From: Epichloe hybrida
Lineage: Eukaryota > Ascomycota > Sordariomycetes > Hypocreales > Clavicipitaceae
Direction of reading: 5' to 3'
NCBI GenBank assembly: GCA_019022495.1
Contig: JAFEKR010000001.1
Span: forward strand, 6,510,001 to 6,574,000
Length of the DNA stretch: 64,000 bases
How positions within the stretch are numbered: the first letter of the stretch is position 1; every line of letters begins with the position of its first letter. Position numbers and translations under genes: made by a program. The notes under the pieces are model-generated. The model made no database searches. It was not told the DNA's origin and saw nothing but the letters and a program-made list of their open reading frames with translations. Shown in pieces: positions 52,641 to 63,248 of the stretch.

Positions 52641-55088
52641 GTACTAGCCTATCTATATTATTAGGGCTGTTATTAAATCTAATACTCTTTATATACTAAG
52701 CAATCTTATTATTAATAGGGGTTTAAGACTTATGTTCTCCCTTATACTAAGTAAGGAATAAATAATATAAGTTATTAGCTAGATCTATAAGGTAGTAATT
52801 CTTAAAGCATTAAAACACCTTCTTATAGTTCTCTTTAGGGTGCTTAGATAACTAGTATCCTTCCTTACTATATATATAGCACTTCTTTATATAAGGAGTA
52901 CCTTCTCTTTCTTATAGTTTTAAGGGGTATTAGGTCTCTTTTCTATTCCTGTTATATCTTTGGTTAGTCTAGAATTACTCTAGGGTTATAGCTTTAGTTA
53001 GGAACTATTAATAGTTCTTTTTCTCTTCCTTAATAAGATAAAGGGTTATTTTAATCTATTTATAAAACTCTTATAGTCTGTCTAGCGGATTTATAATTAC
53101 TTCTCTACACTCTAGAATACTATAATAAGCTCTAATAAGTTAATTCTAGAGTGCCCTTTTAGTTTAGCTTACTTTAGGTATTACTTATTATAAGATAGCT
53201 AGTCTTTCTATAAGTTTATTAAAGTATTTAATTATTAACTTACTTAGGTTATTATTTACTATTCCTTGTAGGGAAGTATTATTCCACTCTAGCAAATATC
53301 TTTACTATATATCCTTAGTTTTAAATTATTCTCTTATATAGCTAATAAGCGTAAGGAGATCTTATAGTTATCTAGGTTTAGAGAGGTGGTTTATATAGTA
53401 TTATAGTGCTTTACCTTTAAGTATAACCTTAAAAGTATAACTAGCTTATTTAGGCTAGATATTAAGTAACTCGCACTTTCTATAGAATATTTAAAGCTTT
53501 AATTTAAGGATATTATAGTTATTAGCGCTATAGAGTTACTCTTTAGGGTATACCTTAGATAGGTTAATAATTTACTTTAGTAAAGGTCTCTAGGTCTATA
53601 GGGGTCCTCTAGGTATTTCCCTTTATATCTATAGAAGGGGTAGTAAGGTCTTTAGGAAGTAAGAGGGTAGCTTTATAAGTAGTACCCTTAGGGCTTATTA
53701 TTCCCTCTAATCCTCCTCTTCCTTATATTAGGAAGGAGGAATTATAGCTCTTTAAGCTATACTAATAGGGGCACTACTAGCCCTAGATAGTATAGGTTAC
53801 CTCTATTAGTAACTCTCCTACTTAGGGGTATTATTAGTAGTGTTACTAAGGTAATACTACTAACTTACCTCTAGTAAAGGTATAGGTAGGGGAGTTACCT
53901 ATAGATGCTTGCAAATAGTATTCTTAGGTAGTCTTAAATCTAGGTTAATTAACCTTCCTAAGGGAGATTAGCTAGGCCTTCCTAGAGAGGATTAACCTAG
54001 TCTTCCTAGGGGAGTCTAGCTTATTAATCCTTTTAATAGTAATTATACTAATAAATAAGGTAATAGGGTAGGTTGCCTAGTTCTAATATTACTATTATCT
54101 AGTAAATTATAAAAGAACTCTTTATTCTATAAGTTCTTTTAGAAGCCTATGTACTTCTTCCTAGCCTCTTTAATTTCTTTAAGAGTCTAAAATCTAAATT
54201 CTTCTTAGTTTATTACTTCTTTAAGGTTATTTACTATCTTAGTGCCTTTTCTAATAGTTATATACACTTTATTATAAAGAAGATAGTCTTAAAGTCTGTT
54301 TTATAAAAGGTCTTTTCCTTCTATAAACTTATCCCTTAACTATTTATAGAAGTTATTACTAAATTCAGAGAATAGTGTTTTTCTAAATAACCCTTACTCC
54401 TTATATTATTTAGTCTTTATAAGGATATAAAGACTAATTTCCTTAGGTATTATTATCTCTTTATATTTAGAACTTCCTATTTATTAGAGTAGTTCTTTTA
54501 TAATATATTATTAAAGCCTTATAGAGATATAGGGGTATAGGTTAGTGTAAATAGGGGTTTTTCCTTTGTTAAGGTATTTATTATTATCTCCTATTTTAAC
54601 GCCTTCCATAGTATTATTATAGCTATTAGTCTTACTAGGAACTCTAAATTAGCTAGAGGTCCTAGATAGTCTAGGTGTATTTAATATTATAATTAATTAA
54701 AGGAGGTAGATCTTGTGATATAAGAAGATAAGGGGTATAACTATAATTCTATAATATGTTTTGTGTTTTAGATATAAAGAATTATAAGGTAAGGCGGTTA
54801 ACTTTAAACATATAATAGAATGTATAATAAAGAAAGATAAGGGAATAGCTTAGCTACTAGCGTTAAACCTTTCTTTATTATTTTAAAGTCTGTATAGATA
54901 TAAATGTTAATACTAAAGTAAGAAGAGAGCTATATTATACCTTTCTATTAGCATAACTTATTATTAAACGTGGCCCTCCTATTTTATAGGGTAAGTTATC
55001 GTTAGATAAGCTACCTCTTCTAATTAACCTTGCTAATCTACGGTGTTTAAAGACTATGTGGTTATCTATGAAGGTAACTACTAATTAG
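52641..55088 (-). pseudogene. Degraded gag and leader of Copia-A2
   Basis: Reverse-oriented copy of Copia-A1 32,036-34,490. The zinc-knuckle remnant lies near 52,850-52,905 and the capsid region about 54,050-54,420. The leader with the primer-binding region abuts the LTR at 55,088. The frame is broken by TAA/TAG stops. Confidence 0.82.
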
Positions 55089-55395
55089 TGTTAGATTCAT
55101 AGGGTATTAAATTTAATGTAATACAGTTATAAGCCCGAAGAATAGTATTGTCATTAATTATCTATTCTAGGCTACGTTATCTGTTATTATAATTAATTAA
55201 GTTATAGGAAAAGAGAGGTAAAAAGCTAGAAGTTATAATATATAAAGGGAAAAGGGGTTACGCATTTATGTCCCTACATTTCCTAGCCAATTAACGAGCT
55301 AGGTTATAGGTCACGTGTGGGGTCCGCGCGCGGCCTAAGCTTCTGCTAGGTAATTGCGGCTACGACGCGCGATTGATATCACCTTTGTTCTAATA
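55089..55395 (-). repeat. 5' LTR of Copia-A2 (307 bp)
   Basis: Plus-strand ends are TGTTAGATTCATAGGG and TTCTAATA. The outer (right) 90 bp, including GTCCGCGCGCGGCC, are little mutated. Confidence 0.95.
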
Positions 55396-55400
55396 GTTAT

Positions 55401-57600
55401 ACTATAACCTTTAACTTTTAAGGTTTCTACACCTATTTCAGAATATACTACTAATAATAGTAAGGGCTTATAAGGTAGTAGGAAATACTATAAAGATAAA
55501 AAATATCCTTAAGGATAATAAAGTTTAATAGGAGCTAAGACTAGTAACCTTAAGGATAAAAAGCTTACCCCCTATATTCTAATTACCTTTAATCCCTTTA
55601 TACCTATAGAATAACATTTATAGAGTGCTATATAGAACACTTAATTCTAGTAAGCTAGTATAGGAGTAACTATCTATAATAGTACAGGGCCTTTAGGCCT
55701 TAGGCTTCTTTTATTTACTTAGATTACTAACCTCCCTAGCAAAACTAATAGCTTAGTATATATTAATCCTAAGGAGTTTTCTATAATAATACTATTTAAC
55801 TAAAGCTATAATCTAAGAACTTAAAAATAACCTTTTATTTAGTTCCTACTATATAAGTATAGTTTAAATAAGGTTAAAGGATAGAAATACTTCGTGTTAA
55901 CTATAGAGAGTAAATTAGCCTATTATAATAGAAATACTAGGCACACCTAATATAGCTAGAAAAATTATAACTATAACTAAGGATAATAGAGGATTAGGCA
56001 ACGCCCCCTTAGACCCCCTAACTAGAAAACTAGCTAATAGAAATAATAGGGAGATAGACTATGCTTAGGGAGATAGGAAAACCCCTAGTAATAATAAGGT
56101 AAATAATACTAATAACCCTAAGGGAGGGAACTATAAAGCTAGTAATAAAGATAGAAATTATAAGAATAGGAAAGATAATAATAATAAAGAAAATAATAGT
56201 TATAGAAGAGGTAAAGAGAGTAATAGTAATAAAGATCTAGATACTAATAATAATAATAATACCTTAGGGAGAAAGCAAAAAAGAACTATAATAAATATTA
56301 GGTCTCTAAGGCTATAACCCTTACTAATAAATTTATAACTACTACTAGAGTCTAGTAAGGGACTAGGAATATCCTTTAAGAGTAGACTATTAACTATTAT
56401 AACTATATCTGTCTAGGTTATAAGATTACTTACTAGTAAGTATCCTTATAGCCTTAGAAATATATTTATGTTTAGTAATGTCTATAATATTAGATTAAAC
56501 CCTATTATACTAAACCTAGCCTCCCCTCTAGTATATTACATATTTTAAGGCAATCATAATAGTGCTAAAATAACTAAGACCCCTCTTAGTAAGATATTAG
56601 GACTAGCTATATAATAACTATTAATTTAGGACTTAAGGGACCTAATAAGATTAGCTATAGATTATAGGATTACTATTACTCCTAACTTATTTGTATTTAA
56701 TAAGCGTAAGCTTATACTAAAAGGCATACCTAAGTTATCTAAAGTCTAAAATATAAGCCCTAAGAAATATAATAATATAGTAGCTATAGTTAAGCTTAAA
56801 GCTAAGGGCTAGACTACTCCTTAGGAGCCTACCCCTCTTATCCTACTACTTAGAGTTAAGGTATTAGGGAACTAATTTAAACTTCTTCTAGAGAAACCTA
56901 TTTCTAGTTATATAATAATACTACTAAACCTATAGTCCTTATAAATAAAAGGCTTAAAGGCCTAGCTTCTTAAGAATTAGTAAAGATATAATAAGGGTAA
57001 GGTACTAGCTATTAAAGTGCTTATAGGAATTTTATTTATATATTACCTATTATATATTATATTAGTAAAGCTAAAAGGATTAATTAATATATATAAAAAT
57101 AGTATTAATAATATTAAAACTAGGGGACTAAACCTTACTAAGTTAAAAGAACTTAGTAACACTCTTACCTATACTCTAGATAAAAAGAAGGAAAAAACCT
57201 TAATCTTTAAAGAATATTTTAAATCCTAAATACTTAAGTAAAGTAAGTAAATAGCTAATAGTTACTTAACTCTTTAGGCTAATATCTTAGGAAGCTACTA
57301 GTCTAAGGATTCTAACTATACTAAAAGAATTACTAGACTTATATTTAATATTAGTAAAGGGCTCTCTCCCTTATAATATCTAGGGCAGATTAAGGCATTA
57401 AAATAATTACAAGATAATTTAAGAGGTTTAGATAAGGCACTAAGGTATAATTATTTATTTACAGAAGTTATAAAGGTCTATAAGGACTTAATTATAGGGT
57501 TTTCTAGGGAGCGTAATAGCTTAATAACCCTAGAGGAGATTAAGGTAATAATAGAAGGTCCTATCGTGGTTAAGGACTAAAGGGTTAATTAATTACTTTA
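55401..57600 (+). pseudogene. Frame G, second part: unknown ORF with Asn-rich linker
   Basis: This continues 39,302-40,724 in frame. To the TAA at 57,227-57,229 the joined frame is exactly 1,084 codons, and it can be read about 120 codons further if that stop too was Gln. Features: a hydrophobic stretch (ALGFFYLLRLLTSLAKLIA) near 55,690-55,750, and a long Asn/Lys/Arg-rich, probably disordered linker (55,980-56,270). A structured-looking part follows (SPLVYYIFQGNHNSAKITKT near 56,520-56,590). The Leu/Lys/Glu-rich end includes the still-open piece 57,017-57,229 (LTKLKELSNTLTYTL). No zinc finger, nuclease or polymerase motif is seen. The block and the frame end about 90 bp before normal-composition DNA begins. 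Confidence 0.6.
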
Positions 57601-57689
57601 AGGAATAATTGCTTTAAGGAATGATTGCTTTGTTATATTTTCCTTTTCTTCTTTTCTTTTTATATAGTTAAGGTAACTATCTTATGCTA

Positions 57690-58457
57690 GTAAACGAGTA
57701 GGAGAGGGGGAAGGTGCGAGGCACTGACCTACCCTCTGGCTCAAAAGCCACACAGAAAATTTTTTATCGGAAGGGCGTTGCCCTTTAATCATTATCAGAG
57801 ACGAGCTATGAATCAATAAAAAGTTTGTTTTGATCGAATCCGTCTTTTTGTAGTGGCAGCATTCCGATCCACTCCAGCCACTTCTAACTGCTGATTGGTG
57901 CTCTAAGCGCCGGGCTCACCTCCACCTGCTCAAACGAACAATGCGAGAGCCTGCGGCCAGCGAGGGCCGGCAACGGCTTGGACACACACACACACCCCGG
58001 ACCCCCAATGAGAAGAAAAGGACACGACATGGAGTGATGGCACGAGTGATAATCACTGGCTCGTCACGCCGACCCCTCTCTTGACCGTTGCACTGGGGGC
58101 CACGGAGTATTCGTTGATCATCTCTGAAAGTCGAAAGGCCTGTTTTGTCGCAATGGGCATCTCCAAAAGAACCTGGGACCAACAGCTTTGATGCATTCGG
58201 CCCCCGCGGCAAGACATGATTCGACTCGCCGCTCACGAGTACGGATCACATCAGAGTACATCAGAGCCTGGGACTTCGAAACGCAGCTGGCTGGGTCACC
58301 AGAGCCTGGTTGACTGCACGAAATCCGGAGCAACTTTTCTTCTGCGCAGGGCTTTTCTCTCAACAAAATATCGACTCTGCGCAACGTTCTCTACCGCAAG
58401 ACTTCCCACAGCCGAGCCGCAGCTAGCAGAAACGGTGCGACGAACAGCTTCCACATC
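57690..58457. other. Intergenic region and presumed promoter of the Cys-rich protein gene
   Basis: The first host-composition sequence right of the transposon block. It contains an (AC)7 microsatellite at about 57,981-57,996. The overlapping short frames on both strands (57,916-58,618) show no family features and overlap the first exon of the next gene. No promoter element can be assigned with confidence. Confidence 0.6.
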
Positions 58458-59942
58458 ATGTTACAATCTTTGACCTTCCTCTCCGCCTTACTGCCGGTGG
58501 CGCAGGCGATGCTTTGCCCTGCCAAGTCACAATGCGCCCCCAACTGTGGCAATATCCTGGCTGCGACATCGCCCGACGATCTTGTTTGTGACCAGATGGC
58601 GTTTAAGAGTGATCCCACGGGACAACTCTTTGCGGGATGCGTCGAATGCCAAAGATCAAGTACTTATCACAGTGGCAATGATAGCGATATCCAGGCCATG
58701 TTGTGTACGTTGATTGCCTGCTCGTGTCCAAACAGCAAACACTAACAGACATGCTAATCCAGACAATGTTCGCTATGCACTGTCATACTGTGTATGGGGT
58801 AACGCGCCAGTTAAGAATCCACGAGTGGTTGACACCCCTTGCATCACATCGTAAGAATGCCAGATTCTGATTTTGAAACAGGCATTGCGCTAACACCGCC
58901 GTAGGAAAGCTTGCGGCCCATTCAAGGACGCCGTGCAGTTCAAGAATTTGTCGACTAAGTACGATGCTTTCCAGTACTGTGACGTCTGGCCAACCGACGA
59001 CTCACCTGATTTCCATGGCTGTACCGACTGTCTTCAGGCTGAAGGCAGATATTCAATGGCAAATTGTCAGTAAAATCGAATGGAAAACTTGTTAGCCCCT
59101 AGACTGCTAACGATCGCGATACAGTCGTCATTGCCCTTCAGGCAGGGTGTCAGCAGAAGCCCGCACCTGGTCTCTTCATTGGATTGGATGGCGAAATCTT
59201 TTCCCAGACTGCAGTGCAAATATCAACGCCAAGCCCAACAGCAAAAGTCGACCCGGATTGGTTCGACAACGGCCCTTTGAACCTTGGTGCCAAGGTTGGC
59301 ATCGCCATCGGATGCCTTGTCGGTGTTCTGATTCTGCTTGGCTGTGGTATTATTCTGAATGGCAAGCGAAGACGTCGGGCTTATCTGCGCACGCTGCACA
59401 CAAAATATGCTCAAAAGGGATGGCCAACACCGAGCAATCAGCGTGAAATGGGCGAGGCATCGGGACAGCAACCTTTCCGTAGCCCCGATGACAATCCACT
59501 CAGCCACCGCCCATTGCGCGGATGGGACGACTCTCCTATGACGGCGAACAGCGAGCAGCACTATCCGAAGTACTTTTCACCATACTCTAGTCGATTCAAT
59601 AGCCCGATCAGTGCTCAGGAGGGTCAGGCGATGCCGTGGCCGCCGGGGCCGCCGGCTGTTTTAGCCCCTAAGCATCATGTTGGCTCTGCAACTAGCGAAG
59701 AGTCAGGCGGCGCTCAGTGGAGCCGTAATCCGGTATCTGAAGGCAAAGGGAAATCAAAGGTGGAAGCCTATGAAATGCATGAGGTTGACACCAGCGAGAG
59801 CGGAAGCTCAAAGAGCCACCCTCAGAAGCAGAGAAACGAAGCACCTGCGCTGAGTCATCCTGGCTATGGAAGACAGGGAGGCACGCCTCCAGCTCAACAC
59901 AACTACACCCAGCGTGATGTAGACAATGGCAATTTCATTTAG
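58458..59942 (+). CDS. Cys-rich single-pass membrane protein, 437 aa (hypothetical)
   Basis: Four exons: 58,458-58,704, 58,763-58,850, 58,905-59,065 and 59,125-59,942. Introns of 58, 54 and 59 bp have GT..AG ends and CTAAC or CTAAT branch sites, and the joined frame is 437 codons. Residues 1-17 are a signal peptide ending in Ala-Gln-Ala. The outer part has two related Cys modules: C30, C44, C61-x2-C64, C92 and C115, C137, C151-x2-C154, C174, both with F-x-G-C-x2-C and a later aromatic/Ala-Leu stretch. A short Ser/Thr/Pro stalk leads to a membrane helix at about 223-243, followed by KRRRR, so the tail is cytoplasmic. The 190-residue tail is Ser/Pro/Gln-rich and probably disordered. The layout is like a cell-surface sensor or adhesion protein, but I recognise no named family, and the role is unknown. 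Confidence 0.85.
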
Positions 59943-60468
59943 GCGAGATATTTGGAAGCGCAGGAACAGCATTAGGTTGAACTTGTTTTGCGAGGAGTTT
60001 GGTGTTTGACAGAATGAATTGTATCTTATTGATACAGGGACCGCTGACGAAGACGGGCATCCGCACGCAATGCTGTCTACGCAGCTTCGAATACACATTT
60101 TCGAATGAGACACTATCAAGGAAAGGGACATGATGCTTTTTTTCTACTCAAGTTTTACGGAAGTCGTTGCATTATCTGCCGTTCTGACGGGTTTTCCACT
60201 GTGACTTGGCCCTTGTGGCTGAGAAACCGACCCACTATTATTGACAGAAATGAACTGGCGTAGCCTATCAGCCACACACCAGCGAGGCTCAAAGTCCCCA
60301 CACAGACGAAAGGAAAAAAAAAAAAATTGAAGGTTTCCAAACCATTGGCCGGTAGATAAAGCGCAAAACATCACCACGAACCTGCAAGCACGCCCTCGTC
60401 GAGCCACCCCCATACGAGTGTGCATTATTTATTTGGCTGCGGGCTCACGGTTACATTAACAGTTCAAG
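59943..60468. promoter_or_regulatory. Intergenic region upstream of CBF5
   Basis: 526 bp between two tandem genes, holding the 3' end of the Cys-rich gene and the CBF5 promoter. A 13-bp A tract at about 60,309-60,321 is the kind of dA:dT stretch that often keeps promoters of ribosome-biogenesis genes nucleosome-free. No specific factor site is claimed. Confidence 0.45.
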
Positions 60469-62177
60469 ATGACGATGGAGGTTGTCAAAAGCAAAAAGGG
60501 GGAGGAGGAGTACACGATCAAGCCGCAGGCTGCCACGCCTGCCGTGGACACGAGCTCGTGGCCGCTTCTCCTCAAGAACTATGACAAGCGTGAGTGACGG
60601 CGTCCTGGAAGCGGTCAATTGGTCAATCGCATGTAGCGAGACCAATCGGTCGGGTTTGAGATGGACAGATTAACTGACAAGGGCAATTTCTTCCCGCAGT
60701 GCTCGTTCGCACCGGTCACTTCACACCGATCCCCAATGGCTGCTCTCCTTTGAAGCGAGACATCAAGTCGTACATCAGCTCTGGTGTCATCAACCTTGAC
60801 AAGCCCTCTAATCCTTCCAGTCACGAAGTTGTGTCTTGGGTGAAGCGTATCCTCCGGTTCGTCGCGCCCTCGTGACCATGACCTGGACGTGGGAGAAGAC
60901 TTTTTTTTTTTTTGCTAACTAGCCTTGACAACAGTGCCGAGAAGACTGGACACAGCGGTACTCTCGATCCCAAGGTCACGGGATGTTTGATTGTCTGCAT
61001 TGACCGTGCTACTCGTCTTGTCAAGTCCCAGCAGGGTGCTGGAAAGGAGTACGTCTGCGTCATCCGCCTCCACGACAAGCTGCCTGGTGGTCAACCCCAG
61101 CTGGCCCGCGCCCTCGAGACCCTCACTGGTGCTCTGTTCCAGCGTCCTCCTTTGATCTCTGCCGTCAAGCGTCAGCTCCGTATCCGAACCATCCACGAGA
61201 GCAAGCTCATCGAGTTCGACAATGACCGCCACCTCGGTGTTTTCTGGGTCAGCTGCGAGGCTGGTACCTATATCCGTACCCTTTGTGTCCACTTGGGTCT
61301 TCTTCTTGGTGTCGGTGCTCACATGCAGGAGCTGCGTCGTGTTCGCAGTGGTGCTATGGATGAGACCAAGGCAATGGTCACCCTGCACGATGTTCTCGAT
61401 GCCCAGTGGACCATGGACAACACTCGCGACGAAACGTACTTGCGCAGAGTCATTGCGCCTCTCGAGACTCTGTTGACTTCTTACAAGCGTCTTGTTGTCA
61501 AGGACAGTGCCGTTAATGCTGTCTGCTACGGTGCCAAGCTCATGCTTCCCGGTCTTCTGAGATATGGTACGTAATTCCTGTATTTGCAATCCTCAAGTGA
61601 GTAAATGGATTCAATGCTAACGAACTCCACAGAGGCCGGCATTGAGCACCACGAAGAAGTTGTCTTGATGACCACCAAGGGTGAGGCTATTGCCCTGGGT
61701 ATCGCCCAGATGTCTACTGTTGAGATGTCCACCTGCGACCACGGCGTTGTTGCCAAGGTCAAGCGTTGCATCATGGAGCGTGATCTGTACCCCCGCCGAT
61801 GGGGTCTCGGACCTGTTGCCCAGGAGAAGAAGAAGATGAAGGCTGATGGCAAGCTGGACAAGTTTGGCCGTCCCAATGACAGCACTCCTGCCAAGTGGAC
61901 CACCGAGTACAAGGACTTCAGCATGACTGATGCTTCTACTGCTGCTGCCGCCGCTGCGCCCCCTACCCCTGCCAAGAAGGTCGTTGAGGAGGAGACAAAG
62001 ATGGAGATATCCGCTACTGCTACTGAGGATGGTGACAAGAAGAAGAGGAAGAAGCACGACGGCGAGACCCCCGACGAGAAGGCTGAGCGCAAGCGAAGAA
62101 AGGCTGAGAAGAAGGCCGCCAAAGCCACCAAGAAGGCTGCCAAGGGCGAGGCTGCGTCCGAAGATGACAGCGACTAG
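60469..62177 (+). CDS. CBF5: H/ACA snoRNP pseudouridine synthase Cbf5 (dyskerin)
   Basis: Catalytic subunit of the nucleolar H/ACA ribonucleoprotein, which uses guide RNAs to convert uridine to pseudouridine in rRNA and also supports rRNA processing; partners in the family are Nop10, Nhp2 and Gar1. Exons: 60,469-60,589, 60,700-60,856, 60,935-61,566 and 61,633-62,177; introns of 110, 78 and 66 bp; 484 codons, close to yeast Cbf5. Residues about 30-90 are the dyskerin-like N-terminal region ([20 protein letters not shown], then [15 protein letters not shown]). The TruB core has [11 protein letters not shown] with the catalytic Asp at residue 104, then [25 protein letters not shown]-binding domain covers about 278-352. 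A Lys/Glu-rich nucleolar-type tail covers 439-484. The second intron donor, GTTCGT, is off consensus, but the join restores the family sequence exactly. ATG at 60,469 was chosen; the ATG six bases later is an alternative. Confidence 0.97.
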
Positions 62178-63248
62178 ATTGCGTCGTTGCTATTGGCTTG
62201 GTGTGTTTATGAACGGGGGAACGGGAGTTACATGAAGAAGTTCAATTTTTTTTTTTCAGCTCGTGGATATGCGGACGGGTTTACTGTACCATTTTCTGTG
62301 ACTATTGGCACCTCGGCGTTTTTTGGCATAAAATTTTCCAGAGAAGTAGCTGATACTCTGAATACCACGACGATAAAAAGCTACGTCTCGCTTGTGGAGT
62401 GAGTGACATGGGAAGTTGATTGTGGACCGTCGAGAGACCATGTCACGGTGACAGATGCAGCCCATGATTCCTGGCTTCAACAGAGCCTGCAGGTGCAGTG
62501 CCAAGACTTGGCGCTTCCGTTTTCTCTGATCCGTCATGACATGACACTTGAGAAGTAGGACCGAGCGAGAAGTCCATGCTCGGCCGTTGGGGGCGGCATC
62601 ACCTTCCCGCGGCCCAGCCTGCGCATACTACATATGTCTTCTCTCCTCGGACGGCGGGCTTCCCACCTGATGAGCAAGTAACGCGTCGCGACCGTGGCAA
62701 CGAGGTCGAATGCTCCGCTGCGGAACAGCAGTAGGCCGTCCGCTTCATCAGGATGTCACGCTGCATATGCAAATGGATGGGCCGGAGAACTTAATCGTGA
62801 GCCCGTCATCACCGGTACAACCTGTGATGCAGGAATCGTCATTACTCGGCCATGAACCATCATCGCACAAAATACCAAGGAAATGCTACATAGCCATTTC
62901 ATGCCCGCTCATATACAAAAAGTGATAGATCAATATACACCAAGGAAGCCCAAGATTTCATGACGCCCCAAAGGAAAACAAAGGTTGACAAGACTGCCCC
63001 CCCCCCCCCCCGAGGACATTTGCGTCGTGCTGTAGAAAATTTCGTGCATCATCCGAGTTCTGTATTGCATGGGTATCTGAGCGTCTGTTTTGGCAGCGAT
63101 GGATGAGACTGGAGCCCGCTGACCAGGAAAGAAGTATATAAACAGGTAAATGTCCGACGTCACCCACTCCAGGTTGTTGTTCCGGCTGAATTTTTCCCTT
63201 TGCTCGTCCTCTTTTTCAAAATGTAACTGTATTCACCCAAGCGCCATT
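62178..63248. other. Convergent intergenic region with a C15 tract
   Basis: About 1.07 kb between the stops of CBF5 (+) and the next gene (-), so it holds two 3' ends. It contains a 10-bp T tract at about 62,247 and a run of 15 C at 62,997-63,011. The small frames here have no supporting features. Confidence 0.6.

Larger units (their letters stand above)
40725..55395 (-). mobile_element. Copia-A2: Ty1/copia element in reverse, carrying Gypsy-F2
   Basis: It has 307-bp LTRs at both ends and the TSD GTTAT at 40,720-40,724 and 55,396-55,400. Without F2 and its TSD it is 6,810 bp, matching Copia-A1 (6,814 bp). Pol lies left of F2 and gag right of it. It interrupts frame G. Confidence 0.95.
1..57690. 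other. RIP-mutated AT-rich block of nested retrotransposons
   Basis: The whole stretch is extremely rich in TA, CTA and TAG, has few CpA or TpG, and has no long open frame. Reading frames of recognisable retroelement proteins are interrupted almost only by TAA and TAG at positions where the families have Gln or Trp. That is the expected result of repeat-induced point mutation (C to T at CpA on either strand) in Pezizomycotina. The block ends abruptly near 57,690, where normal-composition host sequence begins. Composition was judged by eye; no RIP index was computed. Confidence 0.93.

Noticed and set aside
39302..57600. G as ORF1 of a Tad-type LINE
   Set aside because: No zinc knuckle, endonuclease or RT is found in the frame or between it and the block end; it is left as unknown.
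1..57690. A Starship-type giant element, or a CRISPR-like array
   Set aside because: No tyrosine-recombinase (captain) frame is recognisable, and the repeats are LTRs or a single tandem duplication and not regularly spaced.
58118..58618. Several minus-strand frames around the first exon of the Cys-rich gene
   Set aside because: No family features, and they overlap a well-supported plus-strand gene with introns.
60915..61589. 224-codon minus-strand frame
   Set aside because: It is the antisense of CBF5 exon 3, which matches the dyskerin family residue by residue. Similar shadow frames at 61,526-62,143 and 61,617-62,057 were rejected for the same reason.
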